Shown here: piece after piece, positions 44,499 through 52,122 of the stretch | Layout: the number at the start of each line of letters is the position of its first letter | Position numbering within the stretch: the stretch's first letter is position 1 | Assembly (NCBI RefSeq): GCF_900141635.1 | Contig: NZ_FSRH01000001.1 | Coordinates: 310,001-374,000, forward strand | Direction of reading: 5' to 3' | Source of the DNA: Peptoclostridium litorale DSM 5388 | GTDB lineage: Bacteria; Bacillota; Clostridia; Peptostreptococcales; Peptostreptococcaceae | DNA: 64,000 bases | Made by a program: the position numbers and the translations under genes | The notes under the pieces: generated by a model | Seen by the model: only the letters and a program-made list of their open reading frames with translations | What the model was told of the DNA's origin: nothing | The model's database searches: none

Positions 44499-45572
44499 TT
44501 ATAAAAGTTCCTTTTGAGGCGTTACTATAATTTTAACATGCTGTTTCTTTTGAGGCCCCGTCAGCGTTCCAAATCCTTCTTCAACAATATCATCAAGAAC
44601 TATCTTTTTCGTTATGTATCCCTGCGCTTTTATCCTTTCATCGCTCATTTGTGAAATTGTTGCAGGAAACTCATTTCTGTATGCAATAGTTCCGATGACA
44701 TTTTTTTCCGTGAAAACTAGTACATTCGGATTTATATTTATTTCATTTTCCCATATGCTTGTAACAACCATTGTCCCATTGTATTTTATGCTTTCTATTC
44801 CTGCATCAAATCCTATCTTAGCACCTGTAGTCTCGAATGATACATCCACGCCGTTACCACCCGTAAGCCTTTTGACTTCTTTAGCCACGTCCACCTCATT
44901 AGGGTCAATCACGACATCCGCTCCGGCCCTTACCGCGTAATCCTGCCTTATGGACTTTCTTTGCATTACAACCACAAGGCTCGCGCCTGCAGCTTTAAGC
45001 GCCTCTATGGTCGCAAGGCCTATAGGTCCTGCTCCAAGAACAAGGGCAGTCTGTCCTGTCATGAATTTGCCTATCCTCAAAGAATGGATTGCAACAGCTA
45101 TTGGTTCTATGAGCGCCGCCTTTTCGAAAGAAAGCGAATCTGGAATCCTGTGAACAAATTTGGCTGGAAATACTGTGTATTCAGCAAATCCTCCCCCGCC
45201 TCCACAAAGTCCGTGGAATCCAAGGCTGCTGCAAAGATTATACTTCCCTTCCTTACAGGCATCGCATTCTCCACATGCGACTATCGGCTCCACTGCAACC
45301 CTGTCTCCAACCTCAATGTCCGAAACCCCTTTTCCTACTTCCACAACTTCTCCTGAAAATTCATGTCCAAGTATAACTGGTGCCTTGTCTCCGCTTATTG
45401 GGTGTGGACTATCCTGTGGTATGAATATTGGCCCTCCAAGGTACTCATGCAGGTCTGAACCGCATATTCCGCACCATTTGACCCTGATTTTCACGCTCCC
45501 TTCAACAACCTTTGGCTCATCAACCTCTTCAACCCTTACGTCCTCTCTCCCATACCATAATGCCGCTTTCAT
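44499..45572 (-). CDS. Zinc-dependent alcohol dehydrogenase, 2,3-butanediol dehydrogenase type
   Basis: A 357-residue medium-chain dehydrogenase. The catalytic zinc site is in CGICGSDLHEYLGGPIF and GHEFSGEVVEVG. The insertion FIPQDSPHPISGDKAPVILG is diagnostic of (R,R)-butanediol/sorbitol-type dehydrogenases. Structural zinc Cys residues are in CGECDACKEGKYNLC, and the nucleotide fold has LVLGAGPIGLATIEALKAAG. It should reduce acetoin or a related ketone. A sigma-54 promoter lies 60 bases upstream and an AcoR-like activator gene follows further upstream on the same strand, which fits acetoin/butanediol control. GGAGG precedes the ATG. Confidence 0.9.
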   Translation of the reverse strand: MKAALWYGREDVRVEEVDEPKVVEGSVKIRVKWCGICGSDLHEYLGGPIFIPQDSPHPISGDKAPVILGHEFSGEVVEVGKGVSDIEVGDRVAVEPIVACGECDACKEGKYNLCSSLGFHGLCGGGGGFAEYTVFPAKFVHRIPDSLSFEKAALIEPIAVAIHSLRIGKFMTGQTALVLGAGPIGLATIEALKAAGASLVVVMQRKSIRQDYAVRAGADVVIDPNEVDVAKEVKRLTGGNGVDVSFETTGAKIGFDAGIESIKYNGTMVVTSIWENEININPNVLVFTEKNVIGTIAYRNEFPATISQMSDERIKAQGYITKKIVLDDIVEEGFGTLTGPQKKQHVKIIVTPQKELL

Positions 45573-45632
45573 ATCATATCCTCCTTTATGTCGTTTAATT
45601 ATTAATTATCAATAATCTCGATATCAATAAAA

Positions 45633-45647
45633 GCAATTCCCATGCCA
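45633..45647 (-). promoter_or_regulatory. Sigma-54 promoter of the butanediol-type dehydrogenase
   Basis: TGGCATGGGAATTGC on the minus strand matches the -24/-12 consensus with one difference. It predicts a start near 45622 and a leader of about 50 bases. Confidence 0.85.
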
Positions 45648-45674
45648 AAATAAAAAAATCAAATATGTATTTTT

Positions 45675-45821
45675 TCATTTCTCAAACATGTCTTCAATCA
45701 ATCCCTTTGTATGCTCCGTAACCACTGTCAATTGGACCTTTTTCGTGAAATATATTTTGCTGTGCGAATTCGCATATTCTTTGAGAGGCGATATGAGCAC
45801 TCCTATTTCTTCGAATCTTAT
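45675..45821 (-). pseudogene. Short gene remnant upstream of the dehydrogenase promoter
   Basis: A 48-codon open frame bounded by stops reads IGVLISPLKEYANSHSKIYF then TKKVQLTVVTEHTKGLIEDM. It looks like real coding sequence, but it has no ATG and no ribosome site, so it is probably the tail of a lost gene. It also contains the perfect palindrome TGCGAATTCGCA (45763-45774), about 116 bases upstream of the sigma-54 promoter, which could be an activator site. Confidence 0.4.
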
Positions 45822-45855
45822 TTAACAAATATTCATTCTTCTCAAAAATGATAAA

Positions 45856-45910
45856 AAAGCCGTCTCAAAAGTGAGATTCAATCAAAAAATCTCATTTTTG
45901 AGACGGCTTT
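45856..45910 (-). terminator. Terminator of the AcoR-like activator gene
   Basis: AAAGCCGTCTCAAAA and TTTTGAGACGGCTTT arms with an inner TGAGAT/ATCTCA stem, ending in a T-run on the minus strand. Confidence 0.9.
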
Positions 45911-45913
45911 AAA

Positions 45914-47812
45914 TTAAGTTTGAATAGCATATTTTTTTATCTTTCTGTATATTGTCGCCCTGCTCATTTTGAGTATACTTGAAGCCTTTTGTACATTGCC
46001 TCCACATCTTGCCAGAGCATTCTTTATGTTTTGCATTTCCACGCTCTCTATGTGGACAATTCCTGAATGCTCCATTTTTATCTCATCTACCTTTTGCCGT
46101 AATGCCTTTTCATAGTCATACCCGTCATTTATAATTTCCTCCTCGCAAAGGTAATACACTCTTGCGACAGCATTTTGGAGCTCACGCACGTTGCCTTTCC
46201 AACTTCTGCTTTTGAGCTTTTCAATATAATCGCTGGAAATAATTTTTTTGTTGTTTTGGCTAATATTGAGCCTTTCCACAAAATATTTCGCAAGCAGTTC
46301 CACATCTTCGATTCTTTCAGCCAGACTCATAATATTTATGTTCATGACATTCAACCTGTAGTAAAGATCCTGCCTGAAATTCTTTTTCGATATCTCCTGT
46401 ACAAGATCCCTGTTTGTAGCCGCTATTATTCTGACGTCGAGTATTTTTTCATAGCTTCCACCTATCCTGCTTATCTTTTTGTTGTCGAGAAATCTCAAAA
46501 GCTTCGATTGCATTTCAAGAGGCATTTCTCCGATTTCGTCCAAAAATATAGTGCCCCCGTCTGCAATTTCAAATTTGCCCGGACGACCTGTCTTGGCTGC
46601 TCCGGTAAATGCCCCCTTTTCATATCCGAAAAGCTCACTTTCCATTAGATCCCTCGGAATGGATGCGCAGTTGATTGCTATGAAGGGCTCTTCAGCCCTT
46701 TTACTGTGATTATGTATTGACTGCGCAAAAAGCTCTTTTCCCGTTCCGCTTTGGCCTGTTATCAATACGCTGCAGTCTGTAAGCGATACCTTCTTTGCAT
46801 GCTCTATTATCTTATTCATTTTTTCATCCTGAGTCACTATGTCACAAAATTTGTATACCGCCTTGTAACCTGCCACCTTGTTTGCCATTTTGTGGACATG
46901 GCTTGATTTTTTAAACGTCACAACTGTTCCTATGGTTTTGTCAGCCAACAAAACCGGTACAGACTTCACACTGCACTTTATCACGCCGCCCCCGCTTGTG
47001 TGAAAATCACAATCCAAATTCTCATAGCATTTGTCACCATTCACTGCGCCTGATAAAAAATCGGTTTCATTTGCTATGACATCCATACTTTTGCCAATAA
47101 TATCTCTATTTGAGTACCCAAGTATTTCTGCTGCCTTTTCATTCGCCTTTTTTATATTCATGTTATCATCAAATATTATCATTCCATCTCTTATCGAGCT
47201 GAATGTTGCATTTATTAGATTATTTGACTTTATAAGCTCTATCTGGCTTTCAATAGAGTATGCCACTGTTATTACCATTCCCAAAGTATGTGTATGAGCC
47301 TTTTTACATTCTCCCGACATGTCTATGCAACCTATTATATTTCCTTCATCATCATGTATTGGCGCTGCTGAGCATGTCCATGAATGCTGATTTTTACAGT
47401 AATGCTCATTTCCTATCGTCTGCAGCGGCTGGTCAATTTGAAGAGCCGTTCCTATGGCATTTGTTCCCACGGCCTCTTCCGTCCATAAAGCCCCCTTTAC
47501 AAAATTGAGCTCTTGCGCCTTTTTCATTATTTCCTCGTCTCCTATGGCCTCAAGCAGGTACCCGTTCCCATCCGTTAGCATGACGCTGAATCCTGAACCC
47601 TTGACCACCTGATACATTTTTTTCATTATTGGAATTGCAACATTTATAAGTTGAATATTTCTGTCCCTTATATTTTTTATGTCAAATTCACTCGCCCTTT
47701 TCCCTCTGCCATGTTCCCTGTCCACGCCATACTCTTCGCACCTTCTCCATGAATCCAGTATAATCTTTTTAATTTCACCATCTTTATAATACAATTCTTC
47801 GCCGTAATCCAT
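45914..47812 (-). CDS. Sigma-54-dependent activator, AcoR type
   Basis: A 632-residue enhancer-binding protein. The AcoR/GAF sensor covers about 1-190 ([46 protein letters not shown]). A PAS domain covers about 205-305. The AAA+ domain (about 325-560) has GQSGTGKE (Gln in Walker A where Glu is usual), [13 protein letters not shown] and [11 protein letters not shown]. The Fis-type helix-turn-helix is [20 protein letters not shown]. The ATG at 47812 follows GGAGGTG. It is upstream of, and on the same strand as, the butanediol-type dehydrogenase, the likely target. It closely parallels the activator at 17.3 kb in domain order. Confidence 0.92.
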   Translation of the reverse strand: MDYGEELYYKDGEIKKIILDSWRRCEEYGVDREHGRGKRASEFDIKNIRDRNIQLINVAIPIMKKMYQVVKGSGFSVMLTDGNGYLLEAIGDEEIMKKAQELNFVKGALWTEEAVGTNAIGTALQIDQPLQTIGNEHYCKNQHSWTCSAAPIHDDEGNIIGCIDMSGECKKAHTHTLGMVITVAYSIESQIELIKSNNLINATFSSIRDGMIIFDDNMNIKKANEKAAEILGYSNRDIIGKSMDVIANETDFLSGAVNGDKCYENLDCDFHTSGGGVIKCSVKSVPVLLADKTIGTVVTFKKSSHVHKMANKVAGYKAVYKFCDIVTQDEKMNKIIEHAKKVSLTDCSVLITGQSGTGKELFAQSIHNHSKRAEEPFIAINCASIPRDLMESELFGYEKGAFTGAAKTGRPGKFEIADGGTIFLDEIGEMPLEMQSKLLRFLDNKKISRIGGSYEKILDVRIIAATNRDLVQEISKKNFRQDLYYRLNVMNINIMSLAERIEDVELLAKYFVERLNISQNNKKIISSDYIEKLKSRSWKGNVRELQNAVARVYYLCEEEIINDGYDYEKALRQKVDEIKMEHSGIVHIESVEMQNIKNALARCGGNVQKASSILKMSRATIYRKIKKYAIQT

Positions 47813-47930
47813 CTTGTGCACCTCCATGAAGTTTTACACGGGATATTCACTCTATACGAATAATTATACACCAATAGGACGCCACCCCTCAAATTCATTT
47901 TTTAAGGCTACGTTTTGCATAAAAATAGAC

Positions 47931-47961
47931 AAAGGGCGAACTTCCGAGGAATTCGCCCTTT
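47931..47961 (-). terminator. Terminator of the AraC-family gene
   Basis: AAGGGCGAA and TTCGCCCTT arms; on the minus strand followed by TGTCTATTTTT. Confidence 0.85.
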
Positions 47962-47985
47962 AGATTTTATTGTCTAAATATGAAA

Positions 47986-48903
47986 TTATCTGTTTATTTC
48001 CCTTACCGGCCTGGCTTCTATATATCCTCTGTATCCCTGAGGCTCAAGCTGGTATCTTGGAGCCTCGTCGTCGGCCCACTCGAATCCGTATATCTTCGGA
48101 TCGTATTTTGCGATTACATCCCTCAGCTCTTCTATGGCGTCCATGAAATCCTCATCTTCGAAAGGCTCTCCCTGGAATACCATCATCTTGCACGGCTCAA
48201 GCTCTATTATGTCGAATCCTTCAGGTACCTTTCCCGAATAGTCCGCAGGCACTTCTACTCCCTGAGCATATTCAGATGTCCCAGGCGTTATAAGCCCCTT
48301 CGGAAGCCACATCCCAGCAGGCTCGTGTATGGCCTCCTTTACGCTGCAAAGTATTCCCCACATGTCACAGCCCACCTCGTTGCAGTATTCGAAGTAGTCC
48401 TTTGCACTTACCGCCCTCTTTAGCAGTATCTTTCTTTTGGGCCTTTGAACAACCTGGACAAATACCGTTCTCGTATTTTTAGCATTTGTATTTTCGCTCA
48501 TTTTAATATCTCCCCTTTTCAGCATATTGTAATATTCCAGAATCCTCTGAGGCATAAAAAGTTCTATGGGCTCCGGGTTGCAGCTGTATTTTTTCGGCGG
48601 TATACCGAACTGCTTTGAAAATGCCCTTGTGAATCCCTCGTGCGAATCGAACACAAAGTCAAAAGCCACATCTATTATCTTGGGCTTTTCGTCCCTTAAA
48701 AGTATTGCAGCTTTTGAAAGGCGAAGCGCCCTTATATATTCAAAAGGAGTTTTGCCCATAAGCGCCTTGAATATCCTCGCACAGTGCCACTGCGAATAGC
48801 CCGCCGCTCTTGCAAGGTCGCTTAGAGTTATCTTGCTTTCCAGATGGCTTTCTATATAGTCCTGCATCCTCTGCACGGCCTTTACCGCCTCCAAATTTTC
48901 CAT
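47986..48903 (-). CDS. AraC-family regulator with GyrI-like effector domain
   Basis: A 305-residue regulator of the Rob/SoxS-GyrI layout. The N-terminal 100 residues hold the two AraC helix-turn-helix units (ITLSDLARAAGYSQWHCARI, AFDFVFDSHEGFTRAFSKQF). After a linker, the C-terminal 160 residues form a GyrI effector-binding domain (PEGFDIIELEPCKMMVFQGE, EPQGYRGYIEARPVREI). Such proteins usually sense hydrophobic or cationic compounds and switch on efflux or detoxification. GGAGGTG precedes the ATG at 48903. It stands alone between two terminators. Confidence 0.9.
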   Translation of the reverse strand: MENLEAVKAVQRMQDYIESHLESKITLSDLARAAGYSQWHCARIFKALMGKTPFEYIRALRLSKAAILLRDEKPKIIDVAFDFVFDSHEGFTRAFSKQFGIPPKKYSCNPEPIELFMPQRILEYYNMLKRGDIKMSENTNAKNTRTVFVQVVQRPKRKILLKRAVSAKDYFEYCNEVGCDMWGILCSVKEAIHEPAGMWLPKGLITPGTSEYAQGVEVPADYSGKVPEGFDIIELEPCKMMVFQGEPFEDEDFMDAIEELRDVIAKYDPKIYGFEWADDEAPRYQLEPQGYRGYIEARPVREINR

Positions 48904-48989
48904 GCCCGCACCTCCTGAATATAAGTATACTGGCTTTGAAGTGATTTTTCTTGACACTGATTGCTTATATTGTATTTATATACCCATAC

Positions 48990-49039
48990 AAAAAACGGTG
49001 CCTCTCCGGATTGTAATTCCAAATCCGTAATATGCACCG
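48990..49039 (-). terminator. Terminator of bioA
   Basis: CGGTGC and GCACCG arms with an inner ACGGATT/AATCCG stem; the minus strand continues TTTTTT. Confidence 0.85.
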
Positions 49040-49051
49040 ACTGTAAATCTA

Positions 49052-50245
49052 TTATTTCTGATCAAACCACTTCTTGTAGACACTGCAAACCCTCAAAAGT
49101 TCCTCTTCCCCTATGATATACGGGAACATTCCATACATGTATTTTATGAAAGGCCTGCTGTGTATTCCGTGTTCCAGTGCAAACTCCTTGAACCCCCTAA
49201 GGTCTGCAGAATCATATACCTCGATGCAAAGGCATGCACCGAGTATTCGCACCTCTTTTACCCTGTCTGAATAAAAATCCTTGAATATGTCCCTTAGCCT
49301 CGACTCTATCCACTTTATCTTTGACATGTAGTCTTCGCGCTCGAATATTTCAATTGACTTTAGCGCCACTGTGCAGGCCAGGGGATTGCCCATAAAAGTC
49401 GGGCCGTGCATGAATGCATGCTCAGGATTGTCTGAATAAAATCCGTCAAACACCCTGTTGCTAGCCACAGTCACCGCATGGCCTATGTAGCCTACCGTAA
49501 GCGCCTTCCCAAGTACGACAATGTCAGGGCAAACCAAGTCGCTTACAAACATGTTTCCCGTACGGCCAAAACCAGTAGCCACTTCGTCGAATATGAGCAG
49601 TACGTCATAGTCGTCGCATATCCTTCTAGCATCTTCCAAAAATGAAACGTCGTACATGCGCATGCCTCCGGCGCCCTGAAGCAGAGGCTCCACTATGAAT
49701 GCCGCAATCTCTTCATGCCTATCCTTTAGCAGTAGCTCCAGCTCATCTGCATCGGGCGAGATGTGGTATATACCCTCTTTTTCAGGGAATGCCAGATGGT
49801 AGTCTTCATCGTCCCCCACGGCCATTGTCTTGAATGTATCCCCGTGATAGGAATGTTTTAGTGCGACAAATCCATTCTTATGGGGCTTTTCCTGGTTGAA
49901 GAAATACTGGACGGCCATTTTAAGGGCAACTTCAACGCCAACGCTACCCGAGTCCGAATAGAAGCAATGGTTCAAATCTCCCGGCAAAATCTCTGTTAGC
50001 TTTTTGGAAAGCGCCTTTACAGGTTCATGCACAAGACCTCCCAGCATGACGTGGGAAAACTCGTCCACCTGTTTTTTAAGCGCATCATTTATTTCAGCAT
50101 TGTTGTAGCCGTGAATTACGCTCCACCATGACGTAGTTGTGTCTATGAGTTTTTTGTCCTTTGTATATAGATAGATGCCCTGTGCACCTGTAATTTCAAT
50201 GGGCTCTGCCATGGTCTTCATCTGCGTGTACGGAAACCAGATCAT
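49052..50245 (-). CDS. bioA: Adenosylmethionine-8-amino-7-oxononanoate aminotransferase
   Basis: This PLP enzyme uses SAM as amino donor in biotin synthesis (KAPA to DAPA). The product is 397 residues. The BioA opening WFPYTQMK and DTTTSWWSVIHGYNN are diagnostic. Other marks are SDSGSVGVEVALKMAVQYFF, the PLP aspartate in IFDEVATGFGRTG, the Schiff-base lysine in VLGKALTVGYIGHAV (Val where Gly is usual) and HGPTFMGNPLAC. GGAGGACG precedes the ATG. A BirA-type operator overlaps its promoter. No other bio gene is in the window, so it may work with a distant bioBD or scavenge KAPA. Confidence 0.93.
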   Translation of the reverse strand: MIWFPYTQMKTMAEPIEITGAQGIYLYTKDKKLIDTTTSWWSVIHGYNNAEINDALKKQVDEFSHVMLGGLVHEPVKALSKKLTEILPGDLNHCFYSDSGSVGVEVALKMAVQYFFNQEKPHKNGFVALKHSYHGDTFKTMAVGDDEDYHLAFPEKEGIYHISPDADELELLLKDRHEEIAAFIVEPLLQGAGGMRMYDVSFLEDARRICDDYDVLLIFDEVATGFGRTGNMFVSDLVCPDIVVLGKALTVGYIGHAVTVASNRVFDGFYSDNPEHAFMHGPTFMGNPLACTVALKSIEIFEREDYMSKIKWIESRLRDIFKDFYSDRVKEVRILGACLCIEVYDSADLRGFKEFALEHGIHSRPFIKYMYGMFPYIIGEEELLRVCSVYKKWFDQK

Positions 50246-50349
50246 TTCGTCCTCCTAACGGCTGCTGTTGATCCAAAAGCACCCTTTGCGGCGGACCATA
50301 TTTTATGTCAGATTAATTCTGCAGCCTCTATAAATTTATTGATAACTCA

Positions 50350-50378
50350 ATATTATAGCTTTAAATTCCAATTGTCAA
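50350..50378 (-). promoter_or_regulatory. SigA promoter of bioA
   Basis: TTGACA (50378-50373) and TAATAT (50355-50350) with 17 bases between, on the minus strand, about 100 bases upstream of bioA. Confidence 0.75.
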
Positions 50379-50403
50379 CCCAGCGGTATAATTCAGTTTA
50401 CAA
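50372..50403. promoter_or_regulatory. BirA (biotin repressor) operator
   Basis: TTGTCAACC, a 14-base spacer and AGTTTACAA fit the Firmicute BirA consensus TTGTnAACC-N14-16-GGTTnACAA with one change. It overlaps the -35 box of the bioA promoter, so biotin-loaded BirA should repress bioA. Confidence 0.85.
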
Positions 50404-50457
50404 TGTCCCGAAATAAAAAATGATGCTGCAACTCTCCCAAAAGCATTTTTCATCCCC

Positions 50458-50493
50458 AAAATATATGCGGCAGGAATTCTGCCGCATATATTT
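50458..50493 (-). terminator. Terminator at the end of the UbiA/OYE-fragment unit
   Basis: A perfect 15-base stem, AAATATATGCGGCAG and CTGCCGCATATATTT, with loop GAATT. T-rich on both outer sides. Confidence 0.85.
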
Positions 50494-50881
50494 TAAATTC
50501 CCCTTATTTTCCTGTATAGTTCCGTCTCCTCTCCCCTGTCCCACTCGTCAGCGACTTCCTTCGAAAGCTCTGCAGCAGGGGCAATGTTTTAAGTTCATGC
50601 TCTTCATAAATCTCTGCTATCCTTTTGGAGTTGGCTTCACACAGCCAGCATGTCCCCGGCGGGTAAAAATCCTTTCGCATGTCTTCATAAATGGGTTTGA
50701 AAGGCCTCTTTGCAATGGTTATTATGCCCCCTATCTGCTGCTTAGCCAGAGATTCATAGTAATCAACATAGCTTTGCATGGGCACGCCCTTTTCATCGGC
50801 CATGCCCTCATATGTCGCCGACCTTATTATGCGGTTTTGCAGTTTTTCCCTGCCCAGAACAACTGGTTCAAACACCTTCAT
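50493..50881 (-). pseudogene. Remnant of an old-yellow-enzyme-type flavin oxidoreductase
   Basis: The first 55 residues (MKVFEPVVLGREKLQNRIIR, then SATYEGMADEKG and YYESLAKQQIGGIITI) are the N-terminus of an NADH:flavin oxidoreductase of the 2,4-dienoyl-CoA/enoate reductase class, whose full length is about 370 or more. The sequence then jumps to unrelated-looking residues (YEDMRKDFYPPGTCWLCEAN). From about 50570 the protein-like frame changes and ends ELSKEVADEWDRGEETELYR with a stop at 50493, while the original frame stops at 50504. So both an internal loss and a frameshift are likely. AGGAGG precedes the ATG. Confidence 0.65.
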
Positions 50882-50890
50882 AAAAACCTC

Positions 50891-51895
50891 CTAAGCCTTG
50901 GCATCGGGGTACAAGTCAAACAAAAAGCCCACGAAAACATAAGATACAATAAACAGTATCAGCGCCAGCTCTGTATTGAAAAGGGCTATGAGGCTCGCCT
51001 GAGCGCAAATGCATGCCCTGAAATTGGTGGCCAGCGAATAGTAAGTCCTTTTCCCAACGGGACTTACATAGTACAATACGGCCGTCCAAATCTCCAAGAA
51101 CACTGAAAGCATACCCAGTATGATGAATATCCTGTTGGCCTCGGCTACTATGAAGCCTGCCTTGTATACCGACACAAAGTAAATGAGGGGCAAAAGAGCA
51201 CCCGCCACACCTATTGTCCTGGCTTTTCTCAAGCCATATTTTACGATTACCGTACGTTTTCCGGCGCGCTTATCCCCCTTGTAGTCCTTAAAATAAGTGT
51301 AATAGGTCATAAGGCTGTTTATAAGCCATATTAGCCCCCAAATGGCCAGGCGACTGGATGTGAAATACGGGGAATGAACCGGCCCTGAAGCCAGATAGCC
51401 AAATACCGGACACATGCTTATCATAAGCCCGAATATGATATTGCCCCATATGCCATGACCCTTGGCATATTCATAGAGTATATTAAGGAATACGCCGATG
51501 ATCAGGGGAATAAGGGCAACAGGTTCAAGGTAAAACCACGTTATAAATCCCGTCGCCAGAATGAGTACAGCCGACAGTGCCATGGCGCCCCCAACATGGA
51601 GCTCTCCCGAGACCATGGGACGATGGGGCGCATTGATTCTATCCTCTGCGCGCCCTAAAAAGTCATTTATAATCTGGTTAATGCCCCAGCTCAAAAAAAG
51701 CAGAAGCAGCGTGGCAAATTTTCGTTCGACTGACGGCATTATTTCAACAGTCCCAAAATCCGTTGCTATATGTTCATAAAAAGCTACGCCCACCCAGCCG
51801 GGAATCCCAGTAACAAAAGCGTAGTAAGGCCACATGGATTTGACATAAGCCTTTATAAATCGCACCAACTGATGCTGTGATATTGAATCTTCCAC
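50891..51895 (-). CDS. UbiA-family prenyltransferase
   Basis: A 334-residue membrane enzyme with about nine helices. The two Asp-rich motifs of UbiA prenyltransferases are NDFLGRAEDRINAPHRP near residue 88 and DYKGDKRAGKRTVIVKYG near residue 205. These bind prenyl diphosphate through magnesium. Possible products are quinones, prenylated lipids or chlorophyll-like side chains; the acceptor is unknown. I prefer the GTG at 51895, eight bases after AAAGGTG, to the TTG at 51916. The OYE fragment follows 10 bases after its stop, so the two were probably one transcription unit. Confidence 0.85.
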   Translation of the reverse strand: MEDSISQHQLVRFIKAYVKSMWPYYAFVTGIPGWVGVAFYEHIATDFGTVEIMPSVERKFATLLLLFLSWGINQIINDFLGRAEDRINAPHRPMVSGELHVGGAMALSAVLILATGFITWFYLEPVALIPLIIGVFLNILYEYAKGHGIWGNIIFGLMISMCPVFGYLASGPVHSPYFTSSRLAIWGLIWLINSLMTYYTYFKDYKGDKRAGKRTVIVKYGLRKARTIGVAGALLPLIYFVSVYKAGFIVAEANRIFIILGMLSVFLEIWTAVLYYVSPVGKRTYYSLATNFRACICAQASLIALFNTELALILFIVSYVFVGFLFDLYPDAKA

Positions 51896-51986
51896 TGTAA
51901 TCACACCTTTTTTCAAATTAATTCTAGTGTACTATTGTTCTGAACATAAAAAAAGAGAAGCCATGCAAAATTCAGATAAAATTAAG

Positions 51987-52016
51987 AAAACCATAAAGCA
52001 TGGCGCTTTATGGTTT
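51987..52016. terminator. Bidirectional hairpin upstream of the UbiA gene
   Basis: AAAACCATAAAGC and GCTTTATGGTTTT arms with loop ATGGC. On the minus strand it would end the transcript of the 52-54 kb gene. Confidence 0.8.
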
Positions 52017-52122
52017 TTTGTCGTTATATATGAAAAAAGAACTATGGAATTTTCCCACAGTTCTTGATGAAAATATTCGTATCCGGGTCGAATAGAGCTT
52101 TCGAGTGCCGGCATTTGCGGCA

